DNA from: Planctomycetota bacterium
Lineage (GTDB): Bacteria; Planctomycetota; UBA1135; GCA-002686595
Length of the DNA stretch: 64,000 bases
Direction of reading: 5' to 3'
Assembly: GCA_012960475.1 (NCBI GenBank)
Contig: DUBE01000056.1
Location: forward strand, 4,324 to 68,323
In this document: positions 1 to 7,776 of the stretch, one piece after another
Layout of the letters: every line of letters begins with the position of its first letter
Numbering within the stretch: position 1 is the stretch's first letter
The notes under the pieces: generated by a model
The model's database searches: none
What the model was told of the DNA's origin: nothing
What the model saw: the letters and a program-made list of their open reading frames with translations, nothing else
Made by a program: the position numbers and the translations under genes

Positions 1-2
1 GT

Positions 3-263
3 GAGCGGGGCCTTGCGTCCCTACCAGAAGATCTTGTTCCGATTGCGGGTCAGGGCCCGGGTCGCCGACTGAGCCCTGAGCAGGTCCAGCGCCTGCATGA
101 GGGCGCCCGCTGGCTTGGCCATCGCGCGCGCGGCCGCAACACGGTGGAGGTGCTCTTGACAGAGGTCTTGGCCGACCCAAAGGGCCTCAAACCCCGCTGT
201 GTTTTGCGACCAATTCCAGCGCCTCGCCGGCCCAATCCAGGAGATTCCTGGGCTGGAGCATGA
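3..263 (+). CDS. C-terminal fragment of an unidentified protein (5' end outside the window)
   Basis: One plus-strand frame is open from the left edge to a TGA at 261-263 and gives about 86 residues with a protein-like composition: a helical, Arg-rich stretch (around LSPEQVQRLHEGARWL and GRNTVEVLLTEVL) and a Pro/Arg-rich tail. There is no start inside the window, so it would be the end of a gene beginning upstream. It is in the same direction as the sugar transferase 140 bp downstream and could belong to the same glycan locus. I do not recognise the family. The coding call rests only on open frame, composition and orientation, so it is tentative. Confidence 0.4.
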   Translation, partial: ERGLASLPEDLVPIAGQGPGRRLSPEQVQRLHEGARWLGHRARGRNTVEVLLTEVLADPKGLKPRCVLRPIPAPRRPNPGDSWAGA

Positions 264-404
264 TTTCAACCGAATTCGAGCCGCTTTGGACCAAGTTCAT
301 GGGGCTGAAGCATCGAATCCCGAGGGCTCTGCTGCCTACAATCCCGCAGCCGAGATTCCCCGCCGGCCCCATTTCCCTGGACCGGACCCCAAGGTCCGGG
401 CCCC

Positions 405-1997
405 ATGTTACGCGTCCTCCAACACTACCTGCCCATTCGGACCACCCTGCTGGTCTTTGGGGAGAGTCTGCTCCTGCTGGCGGTGGTGGGCTGCCTGATG
501 AGCATGCACCTGTGGGATCTGGCAGCGGGCATCCGCGGAACGGAATTCACGCCGATCTGGCGTGATCTGGTGGCCCGTGAACTCTATGCCCGGGAGGCTC
601 TGGAGATCGCCATCACGAGTTCCGTGGGGGTGGTGATCCTGACCCAGATCACCCTTGCCTTCGCCCGGCTCTATGAGTTCGCCCTCTCTGCCTCCCCCTT
701 CCGACGGGCCGCACGTTTCATCGAAGCGGGAGGCGCGGCGCTCTTCGTCAACCTCTTGCTGCTGGTGATCGCCCACACCTGGGACCTGGAACGTGTCCAC
801 ACCTTCCCGGGCCTCTCGGGAACCCAGGCGGTTATGTTGCTCGTCACCAGCTTGACCCTCGGCCTGGGTCTGGCCTGGCTCTACCGCGCCCTGTTCCACG
901 CGCTCTTACGCCGATCCAACCTGCAGTTGCGGATCTTGATCATTGGCTCCGGCGGACCCGCCCACGCCCTGGCCCGGGAGGTCCTGCGCCACCCAGAAGC
1001 GGGCTATCGGATCGTGGGCATGGTCCCCGAAGACACCGGCAATCAAGGCAGCGGCCAAGCACAAAGCCAGTGGCTGCGGGACCCCACTCACCAGGCAACC
1101 CGCAGCACCCAGGATCTGGTACTGGAAGATGTCCAGCTCCTGCGCGAACAACAAACTACGGGCAAGGACACACCGGAACCGCCGGCGGGACGACTGCGGG
1201 CCATCGTGCGCGAGTTGGGAGCAGACGCGGTAGTGGTGGCCATCGAAGACCGGCGCATGACCCTGCCCACAGGAGAATTGCTCGATTGCCGCCTGGCGGG
1301 GTTTGATGTACGCGAGCAGGAGGAACTCTTCGAAGAGATCACCGGACGCATCGCAGTCAGCGCCATGCGTCCCTCCTATCTGATCTACAACGAGGGCTTT
1401 CGACGCCAGAGTTGGGCAGTTCTGGCAAAACGCTTGATGGACATAGCGGGAGCCCTCTTCCTTCTGTTTCTTCTGTGGCCCGCCATGCTGGTCAGCGTGG
1501 TGTGGGTGCGCAGGAGTTCACCGGGACCCGCGCTCTTCAAGCAGGAGCGCATAGGCCTGCATGGTCGGCCCTTTACCCTGATCAAGTTCCGCTCCATGCG
1601 CGAAGATGCGGAAGCCACTAGCGGCCCGGTCTGGGCGGCAGGTGACGACCCGCGCATCACGCGCATGGGACGCTTCATGCGCAAGACCCGGCTGGACGAG
1701 TTGCCCCAGCTTTTCAATGTGCTGGCGGGCAGCATGAGCATGGTAGGGCCGCGACCTGAGCGCGAACATTTCATCCGCTCCCTGACCGAGAAGATTCCTT
1801 ACTACGACCAGCGGCACATCGTCAAGCCGGGCCTGACCGGCTGGGCCCAGGTCAATCATCCCTACGGCAACACCGAGGAAGACGCCCTGGCCAAACTCCA
1901 ATACGACCTGTTCTATGTGAAGAACCAGTCAGTGTTGTTCGACCTTTCAATTCTGGTAACAACCATTCGCACCGTGGTGCTGCGTCAAGGAACTTGA
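405..1997 (+). CDS. Polyprenyl-phosphate sugar-1-phosphate transferase, EpsB/PEP-CTERM-associated type
   Basis: Predicted to start exopolysaccharide repeat-unit synthesis by moving a sugar-1-phosphate from a UDP-sugar to undecaprenyl phosphate at the inner membrane. The 530 residues show four N-terminal membrane helices (about 12-165), a Rossmann-like domain starting ILIIGSGGPAHALA near residue 180, a fifth hydrophobic helix near 350, then the bacterial sugar transferase core with FKQERIG, IKFRSM, DELPQLFNVL, SMVGPRPE and PGLTGWAQVN. The end (HPYGNTEEDALAKLQYDL, FYVKNQS, then DLSIL) matches the form of the family associated with PEP-CTERM/exosortase EPS loci. The ATG chosen keeps a complete first membrane helix. 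The sugar specificity cannot be read from the sequence. The ZIP-like gene starts 3 bp downstream. Confidence 0.9.
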   Translation: MLRVLQHYLPIRTTLLVFGESLLLLAVVGCLMSMHLWDLAAGIRGTEFTPIWRDLVARELYAREALEIAITSSVGVVILTQITLAFARLYEFALSASPFRRAARFIEAGGAALFVNLLLLVIAHTWDLERVHTFPGLSGTQAVMLLVTSLTLGLGLAWLYRALFHALLRRSNLQLRILIIGSGGPAHALAREVLRHPEAGYRIVGMVPEDTGNQGSGQAQSQWLRDPTHQATRSTQDLVLEDVQLLREQQTTGKDTPEPPAGRLRAIVRELGADAVVVAIEDRRMTLPTGELLDCRLAGFDVREQEELFEEITGRIAVSAMRPSYLIYNEGFRRQSWAVLAKRLMDIAGALFLLFLLWPAMLVSVVWVRRSSPGPALFKQERIGLHGRPFTLIKFRSMREDAEATSGPVWAAGDDPRITRMGRFMRKTRLDELPQLFNVLAGSMSMVGPRPEREHFIRSLTEKIPYYDQRHIVKPGLTGWAQVNHPYGNTEEDALAKLQYDLFYVKNQSVLFDLSILVTTIRTVVLRQGT

Positions 1998-2000
1998 GCC

Positions 2001-2831
2001 GTGGAAAACCTCGATCTACTGCTGGTATTTGTGACTGCCCTCGCTGGCGGTTTCCTGCCCCTCTTGGTGCGCTGGGATGGACGGCGTCTGCACCTGGCTC
2101 TTGCGCTCTCAACTGGCATTTTCCTGGGGGCGGTTTTCTTGCACCTCCTACCGTCCCTGCCCACAGGGCATGGGCATGGGACGCTGGCTGTGGAATCCAT
2201 AGCTGGAAGCCAAGGAATGGAAGCAGAACACGCTGGGCACGCGCACTCAACTGATGCGGTCGCTGACGCGGACCACGCCAACCTGGTCTGGATGTTCGTC
2301 CTGCTGGGAGTGCTGGCGGTCTACCTGTTGGAGGCCCTGGTCTTGCGGACGCACGACCACGACGACCTGCACCGTCACCGGGCGGTGGGTTGGGCGGCCC
2401 TTTGGGGGCTTTCAGTCCATGCCCTGACCGCGGGCATGGCCTGGTCCGTGGCCGCCGGACAAGACGACCACATGGGGCATGTGATTCTGCTGGCGATCCT
2501 GGCCCACAAGGCCTTTGAGTCCTTCAGCCTGAGCACGGTCTTCTTGCTGGGAGAGATCCCGCGGGGCAAAGTGGCGTTGATCGCTCTCTTGTATGCCCTG
2601 GTGACTCCCATGGGCGCCCTGCTGGGTCAATCTCTCTTGGGCGTACTGGGTCCCCTGGGCCAAGACCTCTTGATGGCCTTGGCAGCAGGTACCTTCTTGT
2701 TTGTCTGTCTCTGCGAACTGCTCGGAGAGGTCTTTCACCACAAGGATGACATTTGGGCCAAGCTGGCCCTGCTCGGCGTTGGAGTAGGTCTGATGGTCTT
2801 GACTCAGAGTCTGGAGGCCGGTCTCGGCTGA
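2001..2831 (+). CDS. ZIP-family divalent metal transporter
   Basis: Predicted inner-membrane protein of 276 residues, with about eight hydrophobic helices, belonging to the ZIP family, which moves Zn2+, Fe2+ or similar ions into the cytoplasm. His-rich loops lie after helix 2 (TGHGHG, and EHAGHAHS about 25 residues later) and before helix 4 (HDHDDLHRHR). Helix 4 carries SVHALTAGMAW and helix 5 carries HKAFESFSL, the positions of the metal-binding H and HxxxE residues in ZIPs. Translation starts at a GTG 3 bp after the preceding stop, so expression is probably coupled to the sugar transferase. The next gene is a Cu/Zn-efflux-type permease 19 bp downstream, which suggests a metal-homeostasis pair. 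The metal transported is not determinable here. Confidence 0.82.
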   Translation: MENLDLLLVFVTALAGGFLPLLVRWDGRRLHLALALSTGIFLGAVFLHLLPSLPTGHGHGTLAVESIAGSQGMEAEHAGHAHSTDAVADADHANLVWMFVLLGVLAVYLLEALVLRTHDHDDLHRHRAVGWAALWGLSVHALTAGMAWSVAAGQDDHMGHVILLAILAHKAFESFSLSTVFLLGEIPRGKVALIALLYALVTPMGALLGQSLLGVLGPLGQDLLMALAAGTFLFVCLCELLGEVFHHKDDIWAKLALLGVGVGLMVLTQSLEAGLG

Positions 2832-2850
2832 AGGCCGAGAACGCCAAGAC

Positions 2851-3924
2851 ATGAGTGAAGGTCTGCTCCTTGTTGCTCAGCACACCTGGCAGGTCCTGCT
2901 CGCCAGTTCTGGTTGGATCCTCTTGGGCCTGATGCTCGCGGGCTTGATGGAGGAACTGATCCCCCGCCGATGGATCGAGCGACACCTGGCCGGGGAGAGT
3001 TTCGCTGCAACCATCAAGGCGGCCTTGATCGGCGCGCCCCTGCCCCTTTGTTCTTGCTCCGTGCTGCCCGCTGCCGCAGCCCTGCGGCGAACGGGAGCAG
3101 GCCGAGGCCCCACCGCGGCGTTCCTGGTCAGTACCCCTGAAACCGGCGTGGATTCAATTTCCACGACCTATGCCCTCTTTGATCCAATCACCACCCTGCT
3201 GCGACCCTTGGCGGCGGTGCTGAGCGCAATGGGAACCGGCTTGCTGGTCTCAAAGTACGGCTCTCCAGCTCCCGCAATGGCACAACAAGAACCCGCCATG
3301 GACGCGACGACTTGCTGCGCTGACGAAGCAACCGAGCATTGCGTGGAGAAGAAGCCCGAGGACTCCCATGCTCCACTCTTCCAGCGCAGCCTGCGCAAGG
3401 CCCTGGGCCCTTTGAGTGCGGATCTGGCCCTCTGGCTCAGCGTGGGCCTGGTTCTGGCCGGCCTCGCTGGAGCACTGCTGCCCGACAACCTGCTTGGCGG
3501 CAACACTTCGCTTGTGGCCCAATACGGCCTGGCCCTGATCGCCGGGGTGCCGGTCTATGTCTGCGCAACCGCCAGCACGCCCCTGGCTGCAGCGCTGGTT
3601 GCCAAAGGCATGGATCCAGGAGCAGCTCTGGTCTTCCTGTTGGCCGGACCAGCCACGAATCTGGCCACCCTTGCGGTGGTACGGGGCCTCTTGGGAATGC
3701 GCGCAACTTTCCTGTACCTGGGTTCCATCACTGGCGGTGCGGTCTTAGCGGGCCTGACTTTGGGCTGGCTGCATGAGCGTCTGGGGAGTACTCCACTGGA
3801 AACCGTCCGCGAACACCTGCACGGAGAAGCTGGTTCCGCGCAGCCGATCTTCGCCACGGCCCTGGTCCTTTTGCTCGGCTACCATCTTGTGCGCCGTCTA
3901 CGTCCCTCATCCCATGCACACTAA
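2851..3924 (+). CDS. Permease of the SO_0444 Cu/Zn efflux family (DUF318-like)
   Basis: A 357-residue membrane protein with two homologous halves, each containing a Cys- or Pro-rich re-entrant motif: APLPLCSCSVLPAAAALRRT in the first half and YVCATASTPLAAALVAKG followed by AGPATNLATL in the second. A cytoplasmic linker around residues 135-175 holds clustered cysteines and histidines (TTCCADEATEHC), as in metal-efflux members of this family. Members are thought to export Cu or Zn ions; other relatives (ArsP-like) export organoarsenicals, so the substrate is inferred. It lies 19 bp after the ZIP-like gene. Its last 11 bases overlap the next gene's start, so the three are probably co-transcribed. 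Confidence 0.82.
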   Translation: MSEGLLLVAQHTWQVLLASSGWILLGLMLAGLMEELIPRRWIERHLAGESFAATIKAALIGAPLPLCSCSVLPAAAALRRTGAGRGPTAAFLVSTPETGVDSISTTYALFDPITTLLRPLAAVLSAMGTGLLVSKYGSPAPAMAQQEPAMDATTCCADEATEHCVEKKPEDSHAPLFQRSLRKALGPLSADLALWLSVGLVLAGLAGALLPDNLLGGNTSLVAQYGLALIAGVPVYVCATASTPLAAALVAKGMDPGAALVFLLAGPATNLATLAVVRGLLGMRATFLYLGSITGGAVLAGLTLGWLHERLGSTPLETVREHLHGEAGSAQPIFATALVLLLGYHLVRRLRPSSHAH

Positions 3925-4906
3925 ATACCTCAACATCAAGGCATTCAGCTTGCTCTTGACCTCACTGCTCGTCCTTTCACTCTGCCTGGCCTGCAGTTCC
4001 CCTCCCCCAAGCAGAGCGGTACTTGTAGTGCACGGAGGCGCGGGCGTCTTGGATCGCGCCAAGATGGGGCCAGAGCTGGAAAAGGAATACCGCGCAACAC
4101 TTGCGGCAGCCCTGCGCGCGGGACATGCGGTCTTGAGCCAGGGCGGCAGTGCCCTCGATGCAGTCAGCGCCACGATCTTGCCTCTGGAGGATTCCCACCT
4201 GTTCAACGCAGGGCACGGGGCGGTGTTCAGCGCCGAAGGGCGCTGTGAGTTGGATGCGTCGATCATGGATGGCGCTGGCCCGCGGGCAGGAGCCGTGACA
4301 GGAGTTCAAAGCGTACGGCACCCTATTCTCGCGGCCCGGGCGGTGATGGAAAAGAGCGAACATGTGCTGCTGTCGGGAGCTGGGGCTGATGCCTTTGCCA
4401 AAGAGCAGGGTCTCGAAACCGTATCCAACGAGTTCTTTCACACGGAACGACGGCGCAGGGCTCTTGAACAACGACTCGCCGATGACAAGCACGGCACCGT
4501 GGGCTGCGTGGCCCTTGACAGTGCCGGGCACCTGGCGGCCGGAACCTCTACCGGGGGCATGACCGCCAAGCGCTGGGGCCGGGTGGGCGACTCACCCATC
4601 ATCGGAGCGGGAACCTGGGCCCAGGACGGGGTCTGCGCGGTGTCCGCCACGGGATGGGGAGAGTACTTCATCCGGGGAGCAATCGCCTCCAACATCGCCG
4701 GCCGCATGCGCTTTGGGGGCCTCAGTCTGGAAGCGGCAGGCTCCCAGGCAATTCACAAGGAACTGACCGAGCGCGGGGGAACGGGAGGAGTGATCGCCCT
4801 GGACTCCAAGGGGCGCTTCACGACCCCCTTCAACACCCCGGGCATGTTCAGGGGATGGGTGACCCTGGAAGGCCAGGTGACGGTGAAAATCTGGAAAGGG
4901 GAATGA
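3914..4906 (+). CDS. Isoaspartyl peptidase/L-asparaginase, lipid-anchored
   Basis: An N-terminal-nucleophile hydrolase of 330 residues that would self-cleave and release beta-linked aspartyl residues or hydrolyse asparagine. The family landmarks are VVHGGAG near 38-44, HLFNAGHGAVF near 95-105, and the autocleavage site DKHGTVGCVA with Thr185 as the new N-terminal nucleophile, followed by GTSTGGMTAKRWGRVGDSP for substrate binding. The chosen ATG overlaps the previous gene by 11 bp and directly precedes a signal sequence ending in a lipobox (LCLAC27). An earlier in-frame ATG 141 bp upstream is inside the permease gene and would bury that signal. Lipidation is unusual, since many family members are cytosolic. 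Possible role: turnover of damaged peptides in the envelope. Confidence 0.88.
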   Translation: MHTKYLNIKAFSLLLTSLLVLSLCLACSSPPPSRAVLVVHGGAGVLDRAKMGPELEKEYRATLAAALRAGHAVLSQGGSALDAVSATILPLEDSHLFNAGHGAVFSAEGRCELDASIMDGAGPRAGAVTGVQSVRHPILAARAVMEKSEHVLLSGAGADAFAKEQGLETVSNEFFHTERRRRALEQRLADDKHGTVGCVALDSAGHLAAGTSTGGMTAKRWGRVGDSPIIGAGTWAQDGVCAVSATGWGEYFIRGAIASNIAGRMRFGGLSLEAAGSQAIHKELTERGGTGGVIALDSKGRFTTPFNTPGMFRGWVTLEGQVTVKIWKGE

Positions 4907-5033
4907 CCCCCACTGGAATGGCTCCGAGTGGATAGCCAACAGCAAGCACCAGCACTACGCCCTCTCGGCCGATAGCTCCATCAGAGTACTGCTCACAATC
5001 AGCGCCCCCATGGCGTATCCTGGGGTCAGACCC

Positions 5034-5756
5034 ATGACCAGATTCCAAGCCTCGACCCTTACGCACCTTTGCTGCACCCTGTGCTGCTCGTTGCTGCTCG
5101 CTGCCTGCAGCCCGAGCCCCTCCGCCCAGGGGTTGGACGAAGATGTGGAGGCGGGCGTACAGGTCCTGCCCGAAGCCGCGCCCATCGACGCCCAGCCAGA
5201 CCTCAACCCCACCCCCTCGGACACAGTCCCTGGGGGCGAGAATGCTGTGCTCGGATTGATCAAACAAGCGGGTTTGGACGAGGACCTTGCCGCTGGTCTG
5301 GCGGTGATCGACGATGCGGAGGGCGAGAAGAACAAGAACGTACTGACCTTCAGCAAGCTCTCCCTGGCAAGGGCGGACTATGGCCTGCTGCTCGATCACC
5401 TCTATCCGGAAAAGGACCCGGAAGTACCCATCCAGCCCTTTGTCTTCCCCGAGAAGATCCAGGCCCTGGAAGGCAAGGAAATCGAGCTCTTGGGCTACAT
5501 GATTCCCACGGACTATGTGGAACGCAAGGTGCGCGAGTTCATGCTGGTGCGCGACACGGGGGCCTGTTGCTTCGGAGGTATACCGCGCCCCGACGAGTGG
5601 GCACTGGTTTCAGCCCAGGGGGAAGAAGGCTTTGATTACCACCCCTACCTGCCCATTGTGGTCAAGGGAGTCATGACTATCCTGACCCCGGGCTCGGATC
5701 CGGACTTTCCAGTGGTCTACACCCTCAGCGCGGTTTCGGTCCGGCGCTACTACTAG
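5034..5756 (+). CDS. DUF3299 domain lipoprotein
   Basis: A 240-residue predicted lipoprotein. The start at 5034 gives a signal peptide ending SLLLAAC, a clear lipobox; an ATG eight codons upstream is possible. After an acidic, low-complexity spacer, the C-terminal part (about 110-235) matches the DUF3299 pattern, with KEIELLGYMIPTDY, FMLVRDTGACCFGG and PRPDEW, and ends in a beta-rich stretch. The function of DUF3299 is not established; the paired cysteines (ACC) could bind a metal. It is the first gene after a 100-bp gap and is followed by an in-frame continuation and the acetyltransferase gene. Confidence 0.8.
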   Translation: MTRFQASTLTHLCCTLCCSLLLAACSPSPSAQGLDEDVEAGVQVLPEAAPIDAQPDLNPTPSDTVPGGENAVLGLIKQAGLDEDLAAGLAVIDDAEGEKNKNVLTFSKLSLARADYGLLLDHLYPEKDPEVPIQPFVFPEKIQALEGKEIELLGYMIPTDYVERKVREFMLVRDTGACCFGGIPRPDEWALVSAQGEEGFDYHPYLPIVVKGVMTILTPGSDPDFPVVYTLSAVSVRRYY

Positions 5757-5846
5757 GGGCAGACGCACCTGGTCTATCTCTTCAACATCAGCCTGCTGGG
5801 GCACACCCTGATGAGATTCTCACAGCACACGGCGGATGACTTGTGA
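5757..5846 (+). other. Open frame continuing in phase past the DUF3299 TAG stop
   Basis: After the TAG at 5754-5756 the same frame stays open for 29 codons (GQTHLVYLFNISLLGHTLM, then RFSQHTADDL) and ends at a TGA that overlaps the GTG start of the next gene as GTGA. That 4-bp overlap is the usual arrangement for coupled genes, so this stretch may be translated by TAG readthrough, or it may be the tail of a longer gene truncated by a recent stop. It may also be chance. No independent start or ribosome site is evident apart from an internal ATG that would leave 11 codons. Confidence 0.3.
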
Positions 5847-6307
5847 CCCTTGTCCGCAGCGCAACGATTGAGGATCGGGCCCAGTTGGAGGGCATGCATC
5901 TGGCGTACCTCGAAGCGCTCGCCCAGCATGATCATCCAGACTGTGAGCCCCATGAACTAGATGACAAGTGGTTCACAGACCGGGACCGCCTCTTTCCCTA
6001 TGTGGTTTCGAACGGGGACGAGGTCAGGGGGTACATGCTCGTGTTTGGCCCCAAGTACTCGCGGGCGATGGGGTTCGAGGTGGACTCCTACATACACGAG
6101 CTCTTCGTATGTGCGGAACTGCGTGGAAGTGGGCTGGCGCAGGCAGTGCTGGAGCACGCCCTACAGGAGCGGCCGGGTACCTGGGTGACCGAGGTGCTCG
6201 AATCGAATGGGCCTGCGAGCCGCTTCTGGGCCCGGGCGTTGGCGGGTCGGCCCGGCTTGCGAGATGAGGTGCGAGGAGCGTTCCGCACCTACTGGTTCAA
6301 GTCCTGA
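5843..6307 (+). CDS. GNAT-family N-acetyltransferase
   Basis: A 154-residue protein with the GNAT layout: an N-terminal beta strand with TLVRSATIEDRAQL, a mid-domain strand DSYIHELFVCAEL, and the acetyl-CoA pyrophosphate loop LRGSGLA (about 93-99) followed by helix AQAVLEHAL. A later asparagine strand EVLESNGPASRFW fits motif B. It would transfer an acetyl group from acetyl-CoA to an unknown amine. It starts with GTG overlapping an upstream TGA, so it is probably translationally coupled to the DUF3299 region. The substrate cannot be predicted. Confidence 0.8.
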   Translation: MTLVRSATIEDRAQLEGMHLAYLEALAQHDHPDCEPHELDDKWFTDRDRLFPYVVSNGDEVRGYMLVFGPKYSRAMGFEVDSYIHELFVCAELRGSGLAQAVLEHALQERPGTWVTEVLESNGPASRFWARALAGRPGLRDEVRGAFRTYWFKS

Positions 6308-6349
6308 CCAGGAAGACCTCAGGACTCTTGGACGTGGGAGGCTTCACCA

Positions 6350-7771
6350 TCAGGCCAGGATCTTCTTCAGCACATTGCCGTGGACATCCGTCAAGCGCAC
6401 GTCTCGGCCAGCGTATCGGTAGGTGAGACGCTTGTGATCGAGCCCCAGTTGGTGAAGGACCGTGGCCCACAGGTCGTAGATGTCGCAACGGTCTTCCACC
6501 ACGTGGTAGCCGAACTCATCCGTCTGGCCATAGACCGTTCCCCCACGAACCCCCCCACCAGCAAGGAAGACGCTGAAGCCATAGGGGTTGTGGTCCCGTC
6601 CGTCCGAGCCCTGAGAGAAAGGCGTGCGACCGAATTCCCCGGCCCAGACAATCAGGGTCTCCTCAAGCAGGCCCCTGGAGCGCAGGTCCTTGATGAGCCC
6701 CGCGATCGGTTGGTCCACCTGGTAAGCCATTGCGCTGTGCCCAGCCTTGAGCGCTCCGTGCTGATCCCAGGGGTTGGGCGCTCCACCGGCGCCGATGTTC
6801 TTCGTGATACAGCTCAGTTCGATGAAGCGCACACCGCGCTCCACCAGACGGCGAGCCAAAAGACACTGGCGTGCATAGGCCGCTTTCGTCGGCTCCGCGT
6901 CATCCAACCCATAGAGCCTACGCGTTGCCGCGCTCTCCCCCGACACGTCACAGGCCTCCGGCACCGCAGCCTGCATGCGGTAGGCCGTTTCGTAGTTGCG
7001 AATGGCCGCATCAACCTGTGGATCCGCCGTGCCCCGGGCAAAGCGGCGGTCGAGACGTCCAATCAGGTCCAAATGACGCAACTGCTCGCCGTCCTCGAGC
7101 GCGGGCGCGATATTGCGCACCGCAGGGATGCGGTTCGCCTGAACAATCGAGGCCTGATGATGAGCTGGTAGGAAGCCGCTGCTGAACAGACCCGCTCCCC
7201 CATGAGGGGTGACCGCGCCACCAGACTGCAGCACGACAAAACCAGGCAGGTTCTCGTTTTCACTACCCAGCCCATAGTTCATCCATGCGCCAGCGCTCGG
7301 GTGACCCATGAACGGGAAGCCCGTATGCATGAGGTAGTTGCCTTGTGCGTGCTCGTTGACAGAGCTCGTCATCGAACGCACGACCGCCAGTTCATCGACC
7401 ACGCTCCCGATCTCGGGGAACATGGAACTGACCGGGATTCCGCTCTGCCCGTAGCGGCGGAAGGTGAAGGGCGAAGCCATCACGTTTCCGTTCTGATTGA
7501 ACTGCGTGCGTTCGACCTTGACTGGCAAGGGCTTGCCGTGCAACGGCTCCAGTTCCGGCTTCGGGTCGAAAGAGTCGACCTGGGACACGCCGCCAGACAT
7601 AAAACAGAATATCACGTGTTTCGCCCGCGGAATGTGGTGGGCCAGGGGCCTGTCATCCACCTGGCCAGCGAAGCCGGTCTCTGCCATCAGACCCTGCAAG
7701 GCCAAGAGGCCAAAGCCGTTGGAGGTCTGGCGCAGGAGCTCGCGTCGTGAGAAATGGGATCCGCTCATCAT
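6350..7771 (-). CDS. DUF1501 family protein, Tat-exported
   Basis: A 473-residue member of the DUF1501 family, which is abundant in Planctomycetota and related to the sulfatase/alkaline phosphatase superfamily. The N-terminus has a Tat-like signal (SRRELLRQ followed by a hydrophobic stretch). Recognisable features are [20 protein letters not shown] near 50-70, [20 protein letters not shown], and the C-terminal [13 protein letters not shown] followed by [17 protein letters not shown], the equivalent of sulfatase metal-site segments. The biochemical activity is unknown. Its start is only 5 bp after the stop of the giant cytochrome-like gene, and pairs of this kind are recurrent in the phylum, so the two are probably made together. 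Confidence 0.92.
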   Translation of the reverse strand: MMSGSHFSRRELLRQTSNGFGLLALQGLMAETGFAGQVDDRPLAHHIPRAKHVIFCFMSGGVSQVDSFDPKPELEPLHGKPLPVKVERTQFNQNGNVMASPFTFRRYGQSGIPVSSMFPEIGSVVDELAVVRSMTSSVNEHAQGNYLMHTGFPFMGHPSAGAWMNYGLGSENENLPGFVVLQSGGAVTPHGGAGLFSSGFLPAHHQASIVQANRIPAVRNIAPALEDGEQLRHLDLIGRLDRRFARGTADPQVDAAIRNYETAYRMQAAVPEACDVSGESAATRRLYGLDDAEPTKAAYARQCLLARRLVERGVRFIELSCITKNIGAGGAPNPWDQHGALKAGHSAMAYQVDQPIAGLIKDLRSRGLLEETLIVWAGEFGRTPFSQGSDGRDHNPYGFSVFLAGGGVRGGTVYGQTDEFGYHVVEDRCDIYDLWATVLHQLGLDHKRLTYRYAGRDVRLTDVHGNVLKKILA

Positions 7772-7776
7772 CCCCT

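Noticed and set aside
6380-7171. A 263-codon frame opposite the DUF1501 gene
   Set aside because: Shadow frame of a clear coding gene; the translation resembles no family.
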